Translations under genes and position numbers: made by a program | The notes under the pieces: generated by a model | The model's input: only the letters and a program-made list of their open reading frames with translations | The model's database searches: none | Told to the model about the DNA's origin: nothing | Part shown: one piece after another, positions 27,229 through 35,191 of the stretch | Numbering within the stretch: position 1 is the stretch's first letter | How the letters are laid out: each line of letters starts with the position of its first letter | From: Accumulibacter sp003538495 | GTDB lineage: Bacteria; Pseudomonadota; Gammaproteobacteria; Burkholderiales; Rhodocyclaceae | Assembly: GCF_029255145.1 (NCBI RefSeq) | Contig: NZ_JAPUVQ010000042.1 | Location: forward strand, 5,733 to 69,732 | Direction: 5' to 3' | Length of the DNA stretch: 64,000 nt

Positions 27229-27339
27229 TGGCGTCCCGCTCATAAAATCATAGAACGCTAATATACCGCGGAGGAACTTCGCCGCGCAATCGCTTTCGTC
27301 GGCAGGTACGCGGACGAAGATCGGGGGTGGCTCGCGTCG

Positions 27340-27932
27340 ATGGACGAGGAACTGCGGATGAATGGTTACCGTTGGCAGCACCCGTATTCCTTGCTTCTGA
27401 TCGCTTCTTCGCCGTTGTCGGCTTGCGCGGGCGACAGCGGCCGTGGCTTGAAGCCCGGCGTGGCCGTGGCCACCTTGCCCGAGGGGCTGGCGACGATGAG
27501 CCAGCCGCCACTGAGCTGGAAGCATCCCGGTGGCAGCGAACAGCGGCCTGTCCGCGTGGGCCGGCGGGTTTGCAGACCCATATGGCGTTCATCGCGCCCG
27601 CCGGGCGCCGGCAGCGGATAGAGGAGGGTGCTGGATATGGCGCACTTCGCGTCAAGCCGGGCAAGAGTGACCAGGCGTCCGTTCTGCGTCTGCTCGGCCG
27701 ATCGCAGCCCAAGTGGACCAACTACTTCCAGGCTTGCGACGAGCCGGTATGGGAGTGGAGATTCTGCGACAGCTGGAACCACCTGGCGCGCTTCGATGTG
27801 CTCTTCGACGCCAGAACCGGTATGGTCCGCACTGCTTATCAACGGCAAGGCCTGGTGGGCTGGAACGGCGTGGCGCTGCGGGGCCTCAGAAAGTCACCAG
27901 GCGGACGTTCGCTGCCGTCAGCCGTTCGCTGA
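27340..27932 (+). pseudogene. Frameshifted BamE/SmpA-like outer-membrane lipoprotein
   Basis: The N-terminal part (27340-27543, frame 1) has a lipoprotein signal with lipobox LSAC followed by LKPGVAVATLPEGLATM. The C-terminal part (from about 27543, frame 3) continues with PRGPAGLQTHMAFIAP and KSDQASVLRLLG...WEWRFCDSWN...FDVLFD, the SmpA/OmlA-like pattern. The join needs one missing base near 27543. A further pair of compensating shifts lies around 27622-27650, where frame 1 reads VLDMAHFA. The gene is either broken in the genome or carries assembly errors. Its end overlaps the kinase gene on the other strand by 47 bp. Confidence 0.72.
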
Positions 27933-29175
27933 GTACTGCCAGGAAAGACTGGTAGAAGTGCGCCCGGCACGATTCCGAGGAACTGCGCAAGGCATTTGCC
28001 GTGATGCGCACCAGCTTGGCGTCGGTTACGGCGACGATGTCGGCACCGCGTCTTGAGTTCGCCTTGCCGATCACGGCCATTTCGCCAAAGCACTCGCCGG
28101 TGCCCAGCATGTCGAGAATCATCCCGTTCTTGAGAACCTTCAGCTCGCCTTCGGCGAGGAAGCAGAAGAAGTCGCCGTGGTCGCCATCACGAATGATCGC
28201 GGTGCCGGGTGAAGCCCGGCTCCATTGCGAAAAACGTACTACTTCCCAGATCTCGACGTCGGAAAAGTCCGCGAAGAAAGAGAACGAACGCAGGCTGTCG
28301 AACTTTTCGAGATCAGCCAACTGGTCGACTGCGACTTTGGGTTTGCGGTTGCGAAAAGCCTGCGCCAGATCGTGGGCAAATTCCTGCCAGGTGGCGTAAC
28401 GCGTTTCGAGTCGCTTGCTCATCGCGCGCGCGACGATCGCGTCGAGCGCCTCCGGAATGTCTCTGCGCAAGGCCGAAGGCCGGCGCGGCTCGGCGTTGAT
28501 GATCTGGTAAACCATGTCGTAACTGTTGCGCGCCTGGAAAGGCAGTTGTCCGGTCAGCAGCTGATACATGACGACGCCAAGGGAGTAGATATCGGTCTGC
28601 TGATCGAGTGTCTGTTCTTTCACCTGCTGCGGTGACATGTAAGCGGGTGATCCGATCCCCAGCACCAGGGTACGGTCCGGTGAGCCGATGATCGCGGCCC
28701 CGAAATCGGAGATCTTGATGTCGCCCTGGTCTGCATCGGTGCCAGTGAACAGGATGTTGGCCGGCTTGATGTCACGATGAATGATGCCCGCCCGGAAAGC
28801 GAAATCAAGCGCCCGTGAGCACTTGAAAACGATCTCGACAGTACGTTCGACCGACAGCAGCCGGTCGGCCGTGGAGACCCTCTCCAGCGTGCCGCCAGCA
28901 ACGTATTCCATCACCAGATAGCAGAAATCGTCGTCGACCACCGCGTCGTAAATCTGCACGATATGCGGGTGCGACAGCTTGCCGACCAGTGCCGCCTCGT
29001 TGAGGAACAGGTGGGTGTATAACCTGCCCCGTTTGGGGTCCTTCAGAATTCCGGGAAAGGCCACCTTGACGGCCACCGCGCGCTGGGTAAACGCGTCGCT
29101 GCCCAGATAGACGATCGACGTTGCGCCACGGCCGATTTCACGGTCGAGGTGATACTTGCCGATCTTCTCCATCAT
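27886..29175 (-). CDS. Serine/threonine protein kinase fused to a cyclic-nucleotide-binding domain
   Basis: The protein has 429 residues. The Hanks-type kinase domain (about 8-275) is complete: glycine loop GRGATSIVYLG, Lys37 in AVKV, HRDIKPAN with catalytic Asp135, DFG at 157-159 and SPAYMSPQQ in the activation segment. A CAP-like cNMP-binding domain follows (about 297-415), with the phosphate cassette FGEMAVIG...SRRGADIVAV. It probably phosphorylates targets in response to a bound nucleotide, but ligand and targets are unknown. There is no membrane segment. It starts 21 bp after argH and is likely cotranscribed with it. Confidence 0.9.
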   Translation of the reverse strand: MMEKIGKYHLDREIGRGATSIVYLGSDAFTQRAVAVKVAFPGILKDPKRGRLYTHLFLNEAALVGKLSHPHIVQIYDAVVDDDFCYLVMEYVAGGTLERVSTADRLLSVERTVEIVFKCSRALDFAFRAGIIHRDIKPANILFTGTDADQGDIKISDFGAAIIGSPDRTLVLGIGSPAYMSPQQVKEQTLDQQTDIYSLGVVMYQLLTGQLPFQARNSYDMVYQIINAEPRRPSALRRDIPEALDAIVARAMSKRLETRYATWQEFAHDLAQAFRNRKPKVAVDQLADLEKFDSLRSFSFFADFSDVEIWEVVRFSQWSRASPGTAIIRDGDHGDFFCFLAEGELKVLKNGMILDMLGTGECFGEMAVIGKANSRRGADIVAVTDAKLVRITANALRSSSESCRAHFYQSFLAVLSERLTAANVRLVTF

Positions 29176-29196
29176 CTTCCGGTTTCGGCGGCGCGC

Positions 29197-30582
29197 CTAA
29201 CGGCGACGGGCGCGGGCAATTGCCGCCAGGACCTGTTCCGGCGCGGTGCCGCCAATATGCTTGCGCGCCGCCAGCGATCCGTCTACGGTCAGCACCGCAA
29301 AGACGTCGTCGGCAATCAGCGGCGAGAAGTGCCGCAATTCGGCGAGCGGGAGTTGCGCCAGGTCGGCACCGAGTTCCTCGGCGCGCCGCACTGCCAGGCC
29401 CACCGCCGCATGGGCGTCGCGGAAGGGCAATCCCTTGCGGGTCAGGTAGTCGGCAAGATCGGTGGCGGTGGCAAATCCCTGATCCAATGCCTCGCGCATT
29501 CTTGCCGGATGGACGGTAATTCCGCCGACCATCGCGGCAAAAATGCGCAGCGTGTCGCTGACCGTGTCAATGGCGTCGAACAGTGGCTCCTTGTCTTCCT
29601 GGTTGTCCTTGTTGTAGGCCAGAGGCTGGCCCTTCATCAGCGTCAGCAGGGCGGTCAGGTGCCCGTAAACGCGGCCGGTCTTGCCGCGTGCCAGTTCGGG
29701 AACGTCGGGATTCTTCTTCTGGGGCATGATCGAGCTGCCGGTGCAGAAGCGATCGGCGATCCGGATGAAACCGAAACGCGGGTTCATCCACAGCACCAGT
29801 TCCTCCGACAGGCGCGACAGATGCATCATCAGCAGCGCGCTGGCGGCGCAGAATTCGATCGCAAAGTCGCGGTCGGAAACGGCGTCGAGCGAGTTTTCGC
29901 AGAGGCCGTCGAAGCCCAGCATTTCAGCGACGAAATGGCGATCGATCGGATAGCTCGTACCGGCCAGCGCGGCGGCACCCAGAGGCAGGCGGTTGGTGCG
30001 TCTTCGGCAGTCGGCGAAGCGCTCGGCATCCCGCTCCATCATCTCGAAATAGGCCAGGACGTGATGGCCGAAGGTCACCGGTTGCGCAACCTGGAGGTGG
30101 GTGAACCCGGGCAGCGGCGTGGCTGCCTCCTTCTCGGCGAGGTCAAGCAGCCTGGCCTGGAACTCGCGCAGCAGTGGCAGCAGCTCGTCGATCGCGTCGC
30201 GCAGATAGAGGCGGATGTCGGTCGCCACCTGATCATTGCGCGAGCGACCAGTATGCAGGCGCTTGCCGGCATCGCCAACCAGCGTGGTCAGGCGCTTTTC
30301 GATGTTCAGGTGGACATCTTCGAGGTCGAGCGACCAGACGAAACGGTCCCCCTCGATCTCGCGTACGATTTCCGCCATGCCGCGCTCGATGTCGGCCAGA
30401 TCCGCGGCGCTGATAATCCCCTGCCTGGCGAGCATCGTGGCGTGTGCCACCGAGGCCCTGATGTCCTGGCGCCACATCCGCCGGTCGAAGTTGACCGAGG
30501 CGGTATAACGCTTGACGAGGTCCGACATTCCTTCGGAGAAGCGGCCGGCCCAAGTGTATTGGGAAGAATCCGATTGACTCAT
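29197..30582 (-). CDS. argH: Argininosuccinate lyase
   Basis: ArgH splits argininosuccinate into arginine and fumarate, the last step of arginine synthesis. The protein has 461 residues with the superfamily signature GSSIMPQKKNPD and the conserved blocks GRSRNDQVATD and PGFTHLQVAQP. argH divergent from algZ-algR-hemC is also the arrangement in Pseudomonas. The 58-bp intergenic region must hold both promoters; TAAAAT at 30602-30607 is a possible -10 element for the + side. Confidence 0.97.
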   Translation of the reverse strand: MSQSDSSQYTWAGRFSEGMSDLVKRYTASVNFDRRMWRQDIRASVAHATMLARQGIISAADLADIERGMAEIVREIEGDRFVWSLDLEDVHLNIEKRLTTLVGDAGKRLHTGRSRNDQVATDIRLYLRDAIDELLPLLREFQARLLDLAEKEAATPLPGFTHLQVAQPVTFGHHVLAYFEMMERDAERFADCRRRTNRLPLGAAALAGTSYPIDRHFVAEMLGFDGLCENSLDAVSDRDFAIEFCAASALLMMHLSRLSEELVLWMNPRFGFIRIADRFCTGSSIMPQKKNPDVPELARGKTGRVYGHLTALLTLMKGQPLAYNKDNQEDKEPLFDAIDTVSDTLRIFAAMVGGITVHPARMREALDQGFATATDLADYLTRKGLPFRDAHAAVGLAVRRAEELGADLAQLPLAELRHFSPLIADDVFAVLTVDGSLAARKHIGGTAPEQVLAAIARARRR

Positions 30583-30640
30583 TAGCGACAGGTTCCTGGG
30601 CTAAAATCACTCGTAGAACCTTGGACAGGCGCCACTTCGA

Positions 30641-31690
30641 GTGATCGCAAGTATAAAGCAAAAGCCCACTGGCCAGCCCTTGCCAGACTTCCGGAATTCC
30701 GGAGTCATGCTGCGCACCTTGCTTGGGGTGAATCTGCTGGCGCTGCTGGCAGCGCTGGTGCAGAGCGAAGGAGTGAACGACAGCCTGCAGCATTACATCG
30801 ACATGGCCGCCTGGGTACAGCCCTTGTTGCTCTTCAACGTGGCCCTGCTGGCGTTGCTCGGAGGTTTCCTGCAGAGCGCGCCAATCTGGATCGCGCGCAG
30901 CGCGGTGCTGGTGTTGGCCGCCGCTTCCGCCATCTTGTTGTCCGCTCTGTGGCGCCTTCTGGCGGTGGAAGAGGAAGGCGGGCAGCGCTTGATCCGGGCC
31001 GGTCTGCTCGCCGCCATGGCTGCCGCTTTCATGCTTTCCTATTTTGCCTTGCGTGCCAGAGCGCTCTCGCCAGCGCTGGTCGAAGCAAGGCTGCAGGCCT
31101 TGACCGCGCGCATCCGGCCACATTTCCTGTTCAACAGCCTGAATGCGGTCCTGTCGCTGATTCGTGCTGACCCGCGGCGTGCCGAGACCGCGCTCGAGGA
31201 ACTCGCCGAGCTCTTTCGTGCCCTGATGCGCGATCATCGGGAGCTGGTACCGCTAGCCGACGAACTGGCGCTGTGCCGGCAGTATCTGGACCTCGAAAAG
31301 CTGCGCCTGGCGGAGCGTTTGCAGGTCGAATGGCAGTTGGCCGACAACTTGCCACTCGAACTCAGAGTGCCGCCGTTGATGGTGCAGCCGCTGCTGGAGA
31401 ATGCCGTCTATCACGGCATCGAACCGGCTGGCGACGGCGGGACCATCCGTATTCGCCTGGCGCGTCGTGGCGACGAACTGCACGTCGAACTGGCCAATCC
31501 CTGCGGCGGCGGCTCCGAGCATCCGCGTGGCAACCACATGGCGCTCGACAACATCCGCGAACGGCTGGCTCTCTACTACGATCTCGAGGCGCGACTGGAG
31601 ACCGGTGAAGTGCGGCTTGCCGACGGCCGCCGCGAGTATCGGGTGCGCATCGTGCTGCCGTGTCACCAGCATTCCCCGCGAGCGCGATGA
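30641..31690 (+). CDS. algZ: LytS/AlgZ-type sensor histidine kinase
   Basis: The protein has 349 residues with about four membrane segments (30-145), then a His_kinase (LytS-type) domain with phospho-acceptor histidine in RIRPHFLFNSLNAVLSLI and an ATPase region with QPLLENAVYHGIEP. It partners the AlgR-like regulator that starts within its stop codon (ATGA overlap). In Pseudomonas the pair controls type IV pili, alginate and virulence genes; here pilus or exopolysaccharide control is inferred from homology only. The start codon is GTG 30641. Confidence 0.88.
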   Translation: MIASIKQKPTGQPLPDFRNSGVMLRTLLGVNLLALLAALVQSEGVNDSLQHYIDMAAWVQPLLLFNVALLALLGGFLQSAPIWIARSAVLVLAAASAILLSALWRLLAVEEEGGQRLIRAGLLAAMAAAFMLSYFALRARALSPALVEARLQALTARIRPHFLFNSLNAVLSLIRADPRRAETALEELAELFRALMRDHRELVPLADELALCRQYLDLEKLRLAERLQVEWQLADNLPLELRVPPLMVQPLLENAVYHGIEPAGDGGTIRIRLARRGDELHVELANPCGGGSEHPRGNHMALDNIRERLALYYDLEARLETGEVRLADGRREYRVRIVLPCHQHSPRAR

Positions 31691-32472
31691 GTACCCTGGC
31701 GCCGGATTTGCCCTTGTCGGTGATGATCTGCGACGACGAAGCGCCGGCGCGGGCGCGCCTGCGCGACTTGCTGGCCGACATCGCGCCGGAGCTGCCCAAC
31801 GACGTTCTTGCCGAAGCCGACAATGGCGCGTCCGCCCTGGCGGCGGTCAGGAGTCAGCGGGTGGACGTGGCGCTGGTCGATATCCGGATGCCCAAGATGG
31901 ACGGCGTCGAACTGGCTCGTCATCTGTCGCAGCTCGACCATCCGCCGGCGGTGATTTTTGTCACCGCTTACGACGCTTACGCCGTGCAGGCCTTCGAGCT
32001 CAACGCCGTCGATTATCTGGTGAAGCCGGTGCGGGCACGACGTTTGCTGGCTGCTCTGCAAAAGGTCATGCTGAGCCGCCGACAGGCGCCAGCGCTGCCT
32101 GCGAGCGTGCAACTCGCCGCGCGCAGCCACCTTTCCTGTCATGAACGCGGGCGCCTGCTGCTGATCGCGGTGAGCGAAATCGTCTACTTCAGAGCTGACC
32201 TGAAATACGTCGCGGCACGCACCAGCGATCGCGAATACCTGCTCGAAGAGTCCTTGACGCATCTCGAACACGAGTTCGGCGAGCAGTTCATCCGCCTGCA
32301 CCGCAGTGTGCTGGCTGCCAGGGAGGCGATCATCGGCTTCGAGAAGAGCGTTTGCCACGACGACGCCGAGACGCAATGGCAGGCCATTCTGCGCGACATC
32401 CCGGAACGTTTGCCGGTCAGCCGTCGGCAGTGGCCTTTGCTCAAGTCCTACGCTCGCCAGCTAACTTCGTGA
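31687..32472 (+). CDS. algR: LytTR-family response regulator (AlgR-like)
   Basis: The protein has 261 residues. The receiver domain has acidic residues D16-D17, phospho-acceptor Asp65 (VALVDIRMPKMDG) and the KPV lysine motif. A LytTR DNA-binding domain fills the C-terminal third, with FRADLKYVAARTSDREYLLEE and FIRLHRSVLAA. It is translationally coupled to the AlgZ-like kinase. The order argH/algZ-algR-hemC is conserved in pseudomonads; here a cytochrome gene is inserted before hemC. Confidence 0.9.
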   Translation: MSTLAPDLPLSVMICDDEAPARARLRDLLADIAPELPNDVLAEADNGASALAAVRSQRVDVALVDIRMPKMDGVELARHLSQLDHPPAVIFVTAYDAYAVQAFELNAVDYLVKPVRARRLLAALQKVMLSRRQAPALPASVQLAARSHLSCHERGRLLLIAVSEIVYFRADLKYVAARTSDREYLLEESLTHLEHEFGEQFIRLHRSVLAAREAIIGFEKSVCHDDAETQWQAILRDIPERLPVSRRQWPLLKSYARQLTS

Positions 32473-32555
32473 CCGTGGCGGGTTACGGCGCTTGCCCGGC
32501 GAGCTTCGGAGCGTCGGTTCTTGACGCTCATCAAGGTCGCCAGCGAGCGCCTCTC

Positions 32556-32561
32556 TATAAT
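32556..32561 (+). promoter_or_regulatory. Possible -10 element for the cytochrome c gene
   Basis: A perfect TATAAT lies 26 bp before the ATG. No -35 element is found at normal spacing; a TTGACG at 32521-32526 is too far away. Confidence 0.4.
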
Positions 32562-32587
32562 TCCGCCTTCACTCCGACGAGGTCTTC

Positions 32588-33262
32588 ATGCGGCACGCGC
32601 GACGTTTAAAGCTACTGTTCTGGATCCTGCTCGGAGCCGTCGTCGCGCCACCGCTGGCGGCCCTCGATGTCGATCGAGCAAGGGAGATCTACGGCCCCTG
32701 CGCTGCTTGCCACGGTCCATTCGGTGCCGGCGGCAAGAAAGGCGAATACCCGCGCATCGCTGGCCAGTCGGCAAAGTACATGGAGCAGCAGCTGAAAGCA
32801 TTCCAGAGCCAGCTGCGAATCAACCTGCCGATGTATCCCTACACCAAGGAGCGAGAACTTCCCGATGAGGACATGAAGCTGGTCGCCGCCTACCTCGCAC
32901 AGATCGAACTGCCGACCAGGCCGCCGGTCTTCAAGGACAGTGACGATGCGCTGACGCGCTTGCTGGCGATGGAGAAGATCATGATCGTCCCGCGTGCCGA
33001 GGGCGATATCGACAAGGGCCGGGCGGTGTACCAGCAGAAGTGCGCGGCCTGCCACGGCAAGAAGGCGCAGGGGCGCGGCATGTTCCCGATGCTCGTTGGC
33101 CAGTACACCACCTACCTCAAGAAACAGATCGATGCCTATCTCAAGGCCGATCGCCCGCACGACGAGGACAGTGCCGCTAGCGGCACCTTGTATACCCTGC
33201 AGGGCGGCGATATCCAGGACGTCCTGGCTTATCTGACGTCGCTTCAGGAGGTCGGGCCATGA
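32588..33262 (+). CDS. Periplasmic di-haem cytochrome c (c4-like)
   Basis: The protein has 224 residues with a signal peptide (about 1-25) and two CAACH haem-binding motifs, one per cytochrome c domain. The first domain has a Met (LPMYPYTKE) where the axial ligand is expected. In the second domain the equivalent stretch (DSAASGTLYTLQGGD) lacks a Met, while a nearby PHDED histidine is present. It probably carries electrons to a terminal oxidase or denitrification enzyme. It lies between algR and hemC, and its product depends on the haem those genes help make. Confidence 0.87.
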   Translation: MRHARRLKLLFWILLGAVVAPPLAALDVDRAREIYGPCAACHGPFGAGGKKGEYPRIAGQSAKYMEQQLKAFQSQLRINLPMYPYTKERELPDEDMKLVAAYLAQIELPTRPPVFKDSDDALTRLLAMEKIMIVPRAEGDIDKGRAVYQQKCAACHGKKAQGRGMFPMLVGQYTTYLKKQIDAYLKADRPHDEDSAASGTLYTLQGGDIQDVLAYLTSLQEVGP

Positions 33263-33473
33263 GGTTCCTCCGGATCAAGGCGGTTGTCATGGCTGCCAGG
33301 AAGCGCGTTCGGCGCTAGGCGCTAGCGAGCTGTCGCCCCGGTCTGACGGCGCTGAACCAGCTGGCCAAGCATGTTAGAATCAGCTTCCCTGATGATAATG
33401 TCTTGTTGGTCGATGTTGCCTTGGCGTGCCGGCTGGATGGCGCGGGCGAGCAGCGTCTTACCGGAATCCTGCC

Positions 33474-34421
33474 TTGAATTCTGCCAATCCAGATCAGCCC
33501 CGCATTGTCATCGCCTCGCGTGAGTCGCGCCTGGCGATGTGGCAGGCGGAGCACATCCGTGGCCGCTTGCTGGAACTATACCCACAGCTTGAGGTAGATA
33601 TCCTCGGGATGACCACCAGGGGCGATCAGATCCTGGACCGCCCACTGTCGGAAATCGGGGGCAAGGGCCTGTTCATCAAAGAGCTCGAGGTGGCGATGCA
33701 GAGCGGCCGCGCTGATCTCGCGGTGCATTCGATGAAGGATCTGCCGATGGAGATGCCGGAGGGCTTCGTCCTGGCAGCCATTTCCGAGCGCGCGAACCCG
33801 TGCGATGCTTTCGTCGCCAACCATTACGCCGCACTCGACGACCTGCCCGCCGGTGCAGTGATCGGTACCTCCAGTCTGCGTCGCGAGGCGACGCTGCGCG
33901 CCAGTCATCCGCAACTTGCGATCAGGGGGCTGCGGGGTAACCTCGATACGCGCCTCCGGAAGCTCGATGCGGGTGAGTACGACGCGATCATCCTCGCTGC
34001 GGCCGGACTGGTCCGACTCGGCCTGGCGGACCGGATCAAGTCGGTGCTGGCCCCGGAGCAGTCCTTGCCCGCGCCGGGTCAAGGCGTACTCGGTATCGAA
34101 GTCCCCTCCGGGCGTGCCGACCTGATTGCGCTGGTGGGGCCGCTCAACGACCTGGCGACAGCGCATTGCGTGCGAGCCGAGCGTGCTTTTTCGCGCGCCC
34201 TGGGGGGCAGCTGCCAGCTGCCGCTCGCGGCCTATGCGGTACTGGAGAGCGGCCAGCTGCGGCTGCGGGGTTTTGTCGCCACGGCGGATGGCAGGCGATC
34301 GGTAGCTGGTGAACTGCGTGGTGTGCCCGACGAAGCCGAGTCGGTCGGCTATCGTCTGGCGCAAACACTGCGTGCAGATGGGGCCGACGTCATTCTCCGG
34401 GAGCTTGCTGCCGACCAATGA
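33474..34421 (+). CDS. hemC: Porphobilinogen deaminase
   Basis: HemC polymerises four porphobilinogens into hydroxymethylbilane. A TTG start at 33474 gives 315 residues, close to the 313 of E. coli; GTG 33426 would add 16 unmatched residues. Motifs include ASRESRLAMWQAEH, GKGLFIKELE, VHSMKDLP and the dipyrromethane-cofactor cysteine in GGSCQLPLAAY. A TAGAAT hexamer at 33375-33380 may be part of its promoter. It is first in hemC-hemD-hemX-hemY, with its stop overlapping hemD. Confidence 0.94.
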   Translation: MNSANPDQPRIVIASRESRLAMWQAEHIRGRLLELYPQLEVDILGMTTRGDQILDRPLSEIGGKGLFIKELEVAMQSGRADLAVHSMKDLPMEMPEGFVLAAISERANPCDAFVANHYAALDDLPAGAVIGTSSLRREATLRASHPQLAIRGLRGNLDTRLRKLDAGEYDAIILAAAGLVRLGLADRIKSVLAPEQSLPAPGQGVLGIEVPSGRADLIALVGPLNDLATAHCVRAERAFSRALGGSCQLPLAAYAVLESGQLRLRGFVATADGRRSVAGELRGVPDEAESVGYRLAQTLRADGADVILRELAADQ

Positions 34422-35191
34422 CCGCGTCCCTGCAAGGCAGAAAGATCGTCGTGACCCGGCCGCGCGCGCAAGCAGCGAGGCTGGCCAGCTGGATTGCCGG
34501 GCTGGGTGGTCAGCCGGTGATTTTTCCCTTGCTCGAGATCGCTCCGGCGGCCGACCCGGAACCGTTGCAGGCAGCAATCGCCCGTCTCGACAGCTATTCG
34601 CTGGCGTTCTTCATCAGCCCGAATGCGGTCGATTTCAGCCTCCCATCCATCCTGGCGAGCGGCCCGTGGCCGGCGGGTCTGCGTGCGTTCGCCATTGGTC
34701 AGTCCAGCCTCGCCTCGCTGGCAAGCTACGGGATCGCCAACACGCTCGCTCCGGTTGCGCACTTCGATTCAGAGTCCTTGCTCGAACTTCCGGAGTTGCA
34801 GCGGCAGTTCGTCGGCGGCCAGCGGGTGGTGATCTTTCGCGGCAACGGTGGTCGCGAGCTGCTTGGCGACACGCTGCGGGAACGTGGCGCGCAAGTCGAT
34901 TACGTGGCATGCTACCAACGCTCGGCACCCGCCGATGCGGCAGCGCTGGCGTCCCTGTTGCGCGGCGGCCAGATTGACGCCATGACCATATCATCGAGCG
35001 AGGGGTTGCGTAATCTGGTTGATCTGCTCGACGCTTCAGCCCGCGCATCTCTGCAGGAAACGCTGGTGTTCGTCCCTCACCAGCGGATCGCCGAGGTGGC
35101 CACGGAACTTGGTTTGCAGCGCGTGATTCGGACCGGCCCGGCGGATGCCGGGATCATCGCGGCTCTGAGCGTATATAATTGGCAGTCATGA
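34418..35191 (+). CDS. hemD: Uroporphyrinogen-III synthase
   Basis: HemD closes hydroxymethylbilane while inverting ring D to give uroporphyrinogen III. The protein has 257 residues. The family diverges strongly, but the N-terminal VTRPRAQAARLASWIAGLGG, the SPNAV motif and the late SSSEGLRNL and VPHQRIAEVA elements fit. ATG overlaps the hemC stop (ATGA) and its own stop overlaps hemX. Position in the operon strongly supports the call. Confidence 0.93.
   Translation: MTASLQGRKIVVTRPRAQAARLASWIAGLGGQPVIFPLLEIAPAADPEPLQAAIARLDSYSLAFFISPNAVDFSLPSILASGPWPAGLRAFAIGQSSLASLASYGIANTLAPVAHFDSESLLELPELQRQFVGGQRVVIFRGNGGRELLGDTLRERGAQVDYVACYQRSAPADAAALASLLRGGQIDAMTISSSEGLRNLVDLLDASARASLQETLVFVPHQRIAEVATELGLQRVIRTGPADAGIIAALSVYNWQS

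Noticed and set aside
29149..30585. 478-codon plus-strand frame opposite argH
   Set aside because: It mirrors argH almost exactly and has no family features.
33259..33318. 19-codon frame starting in the cytochrome stop codon (ATGA overlap)
   Set aside because: Too short and basic, with no ribosome-binding site or similarity; coincidence is more likely.
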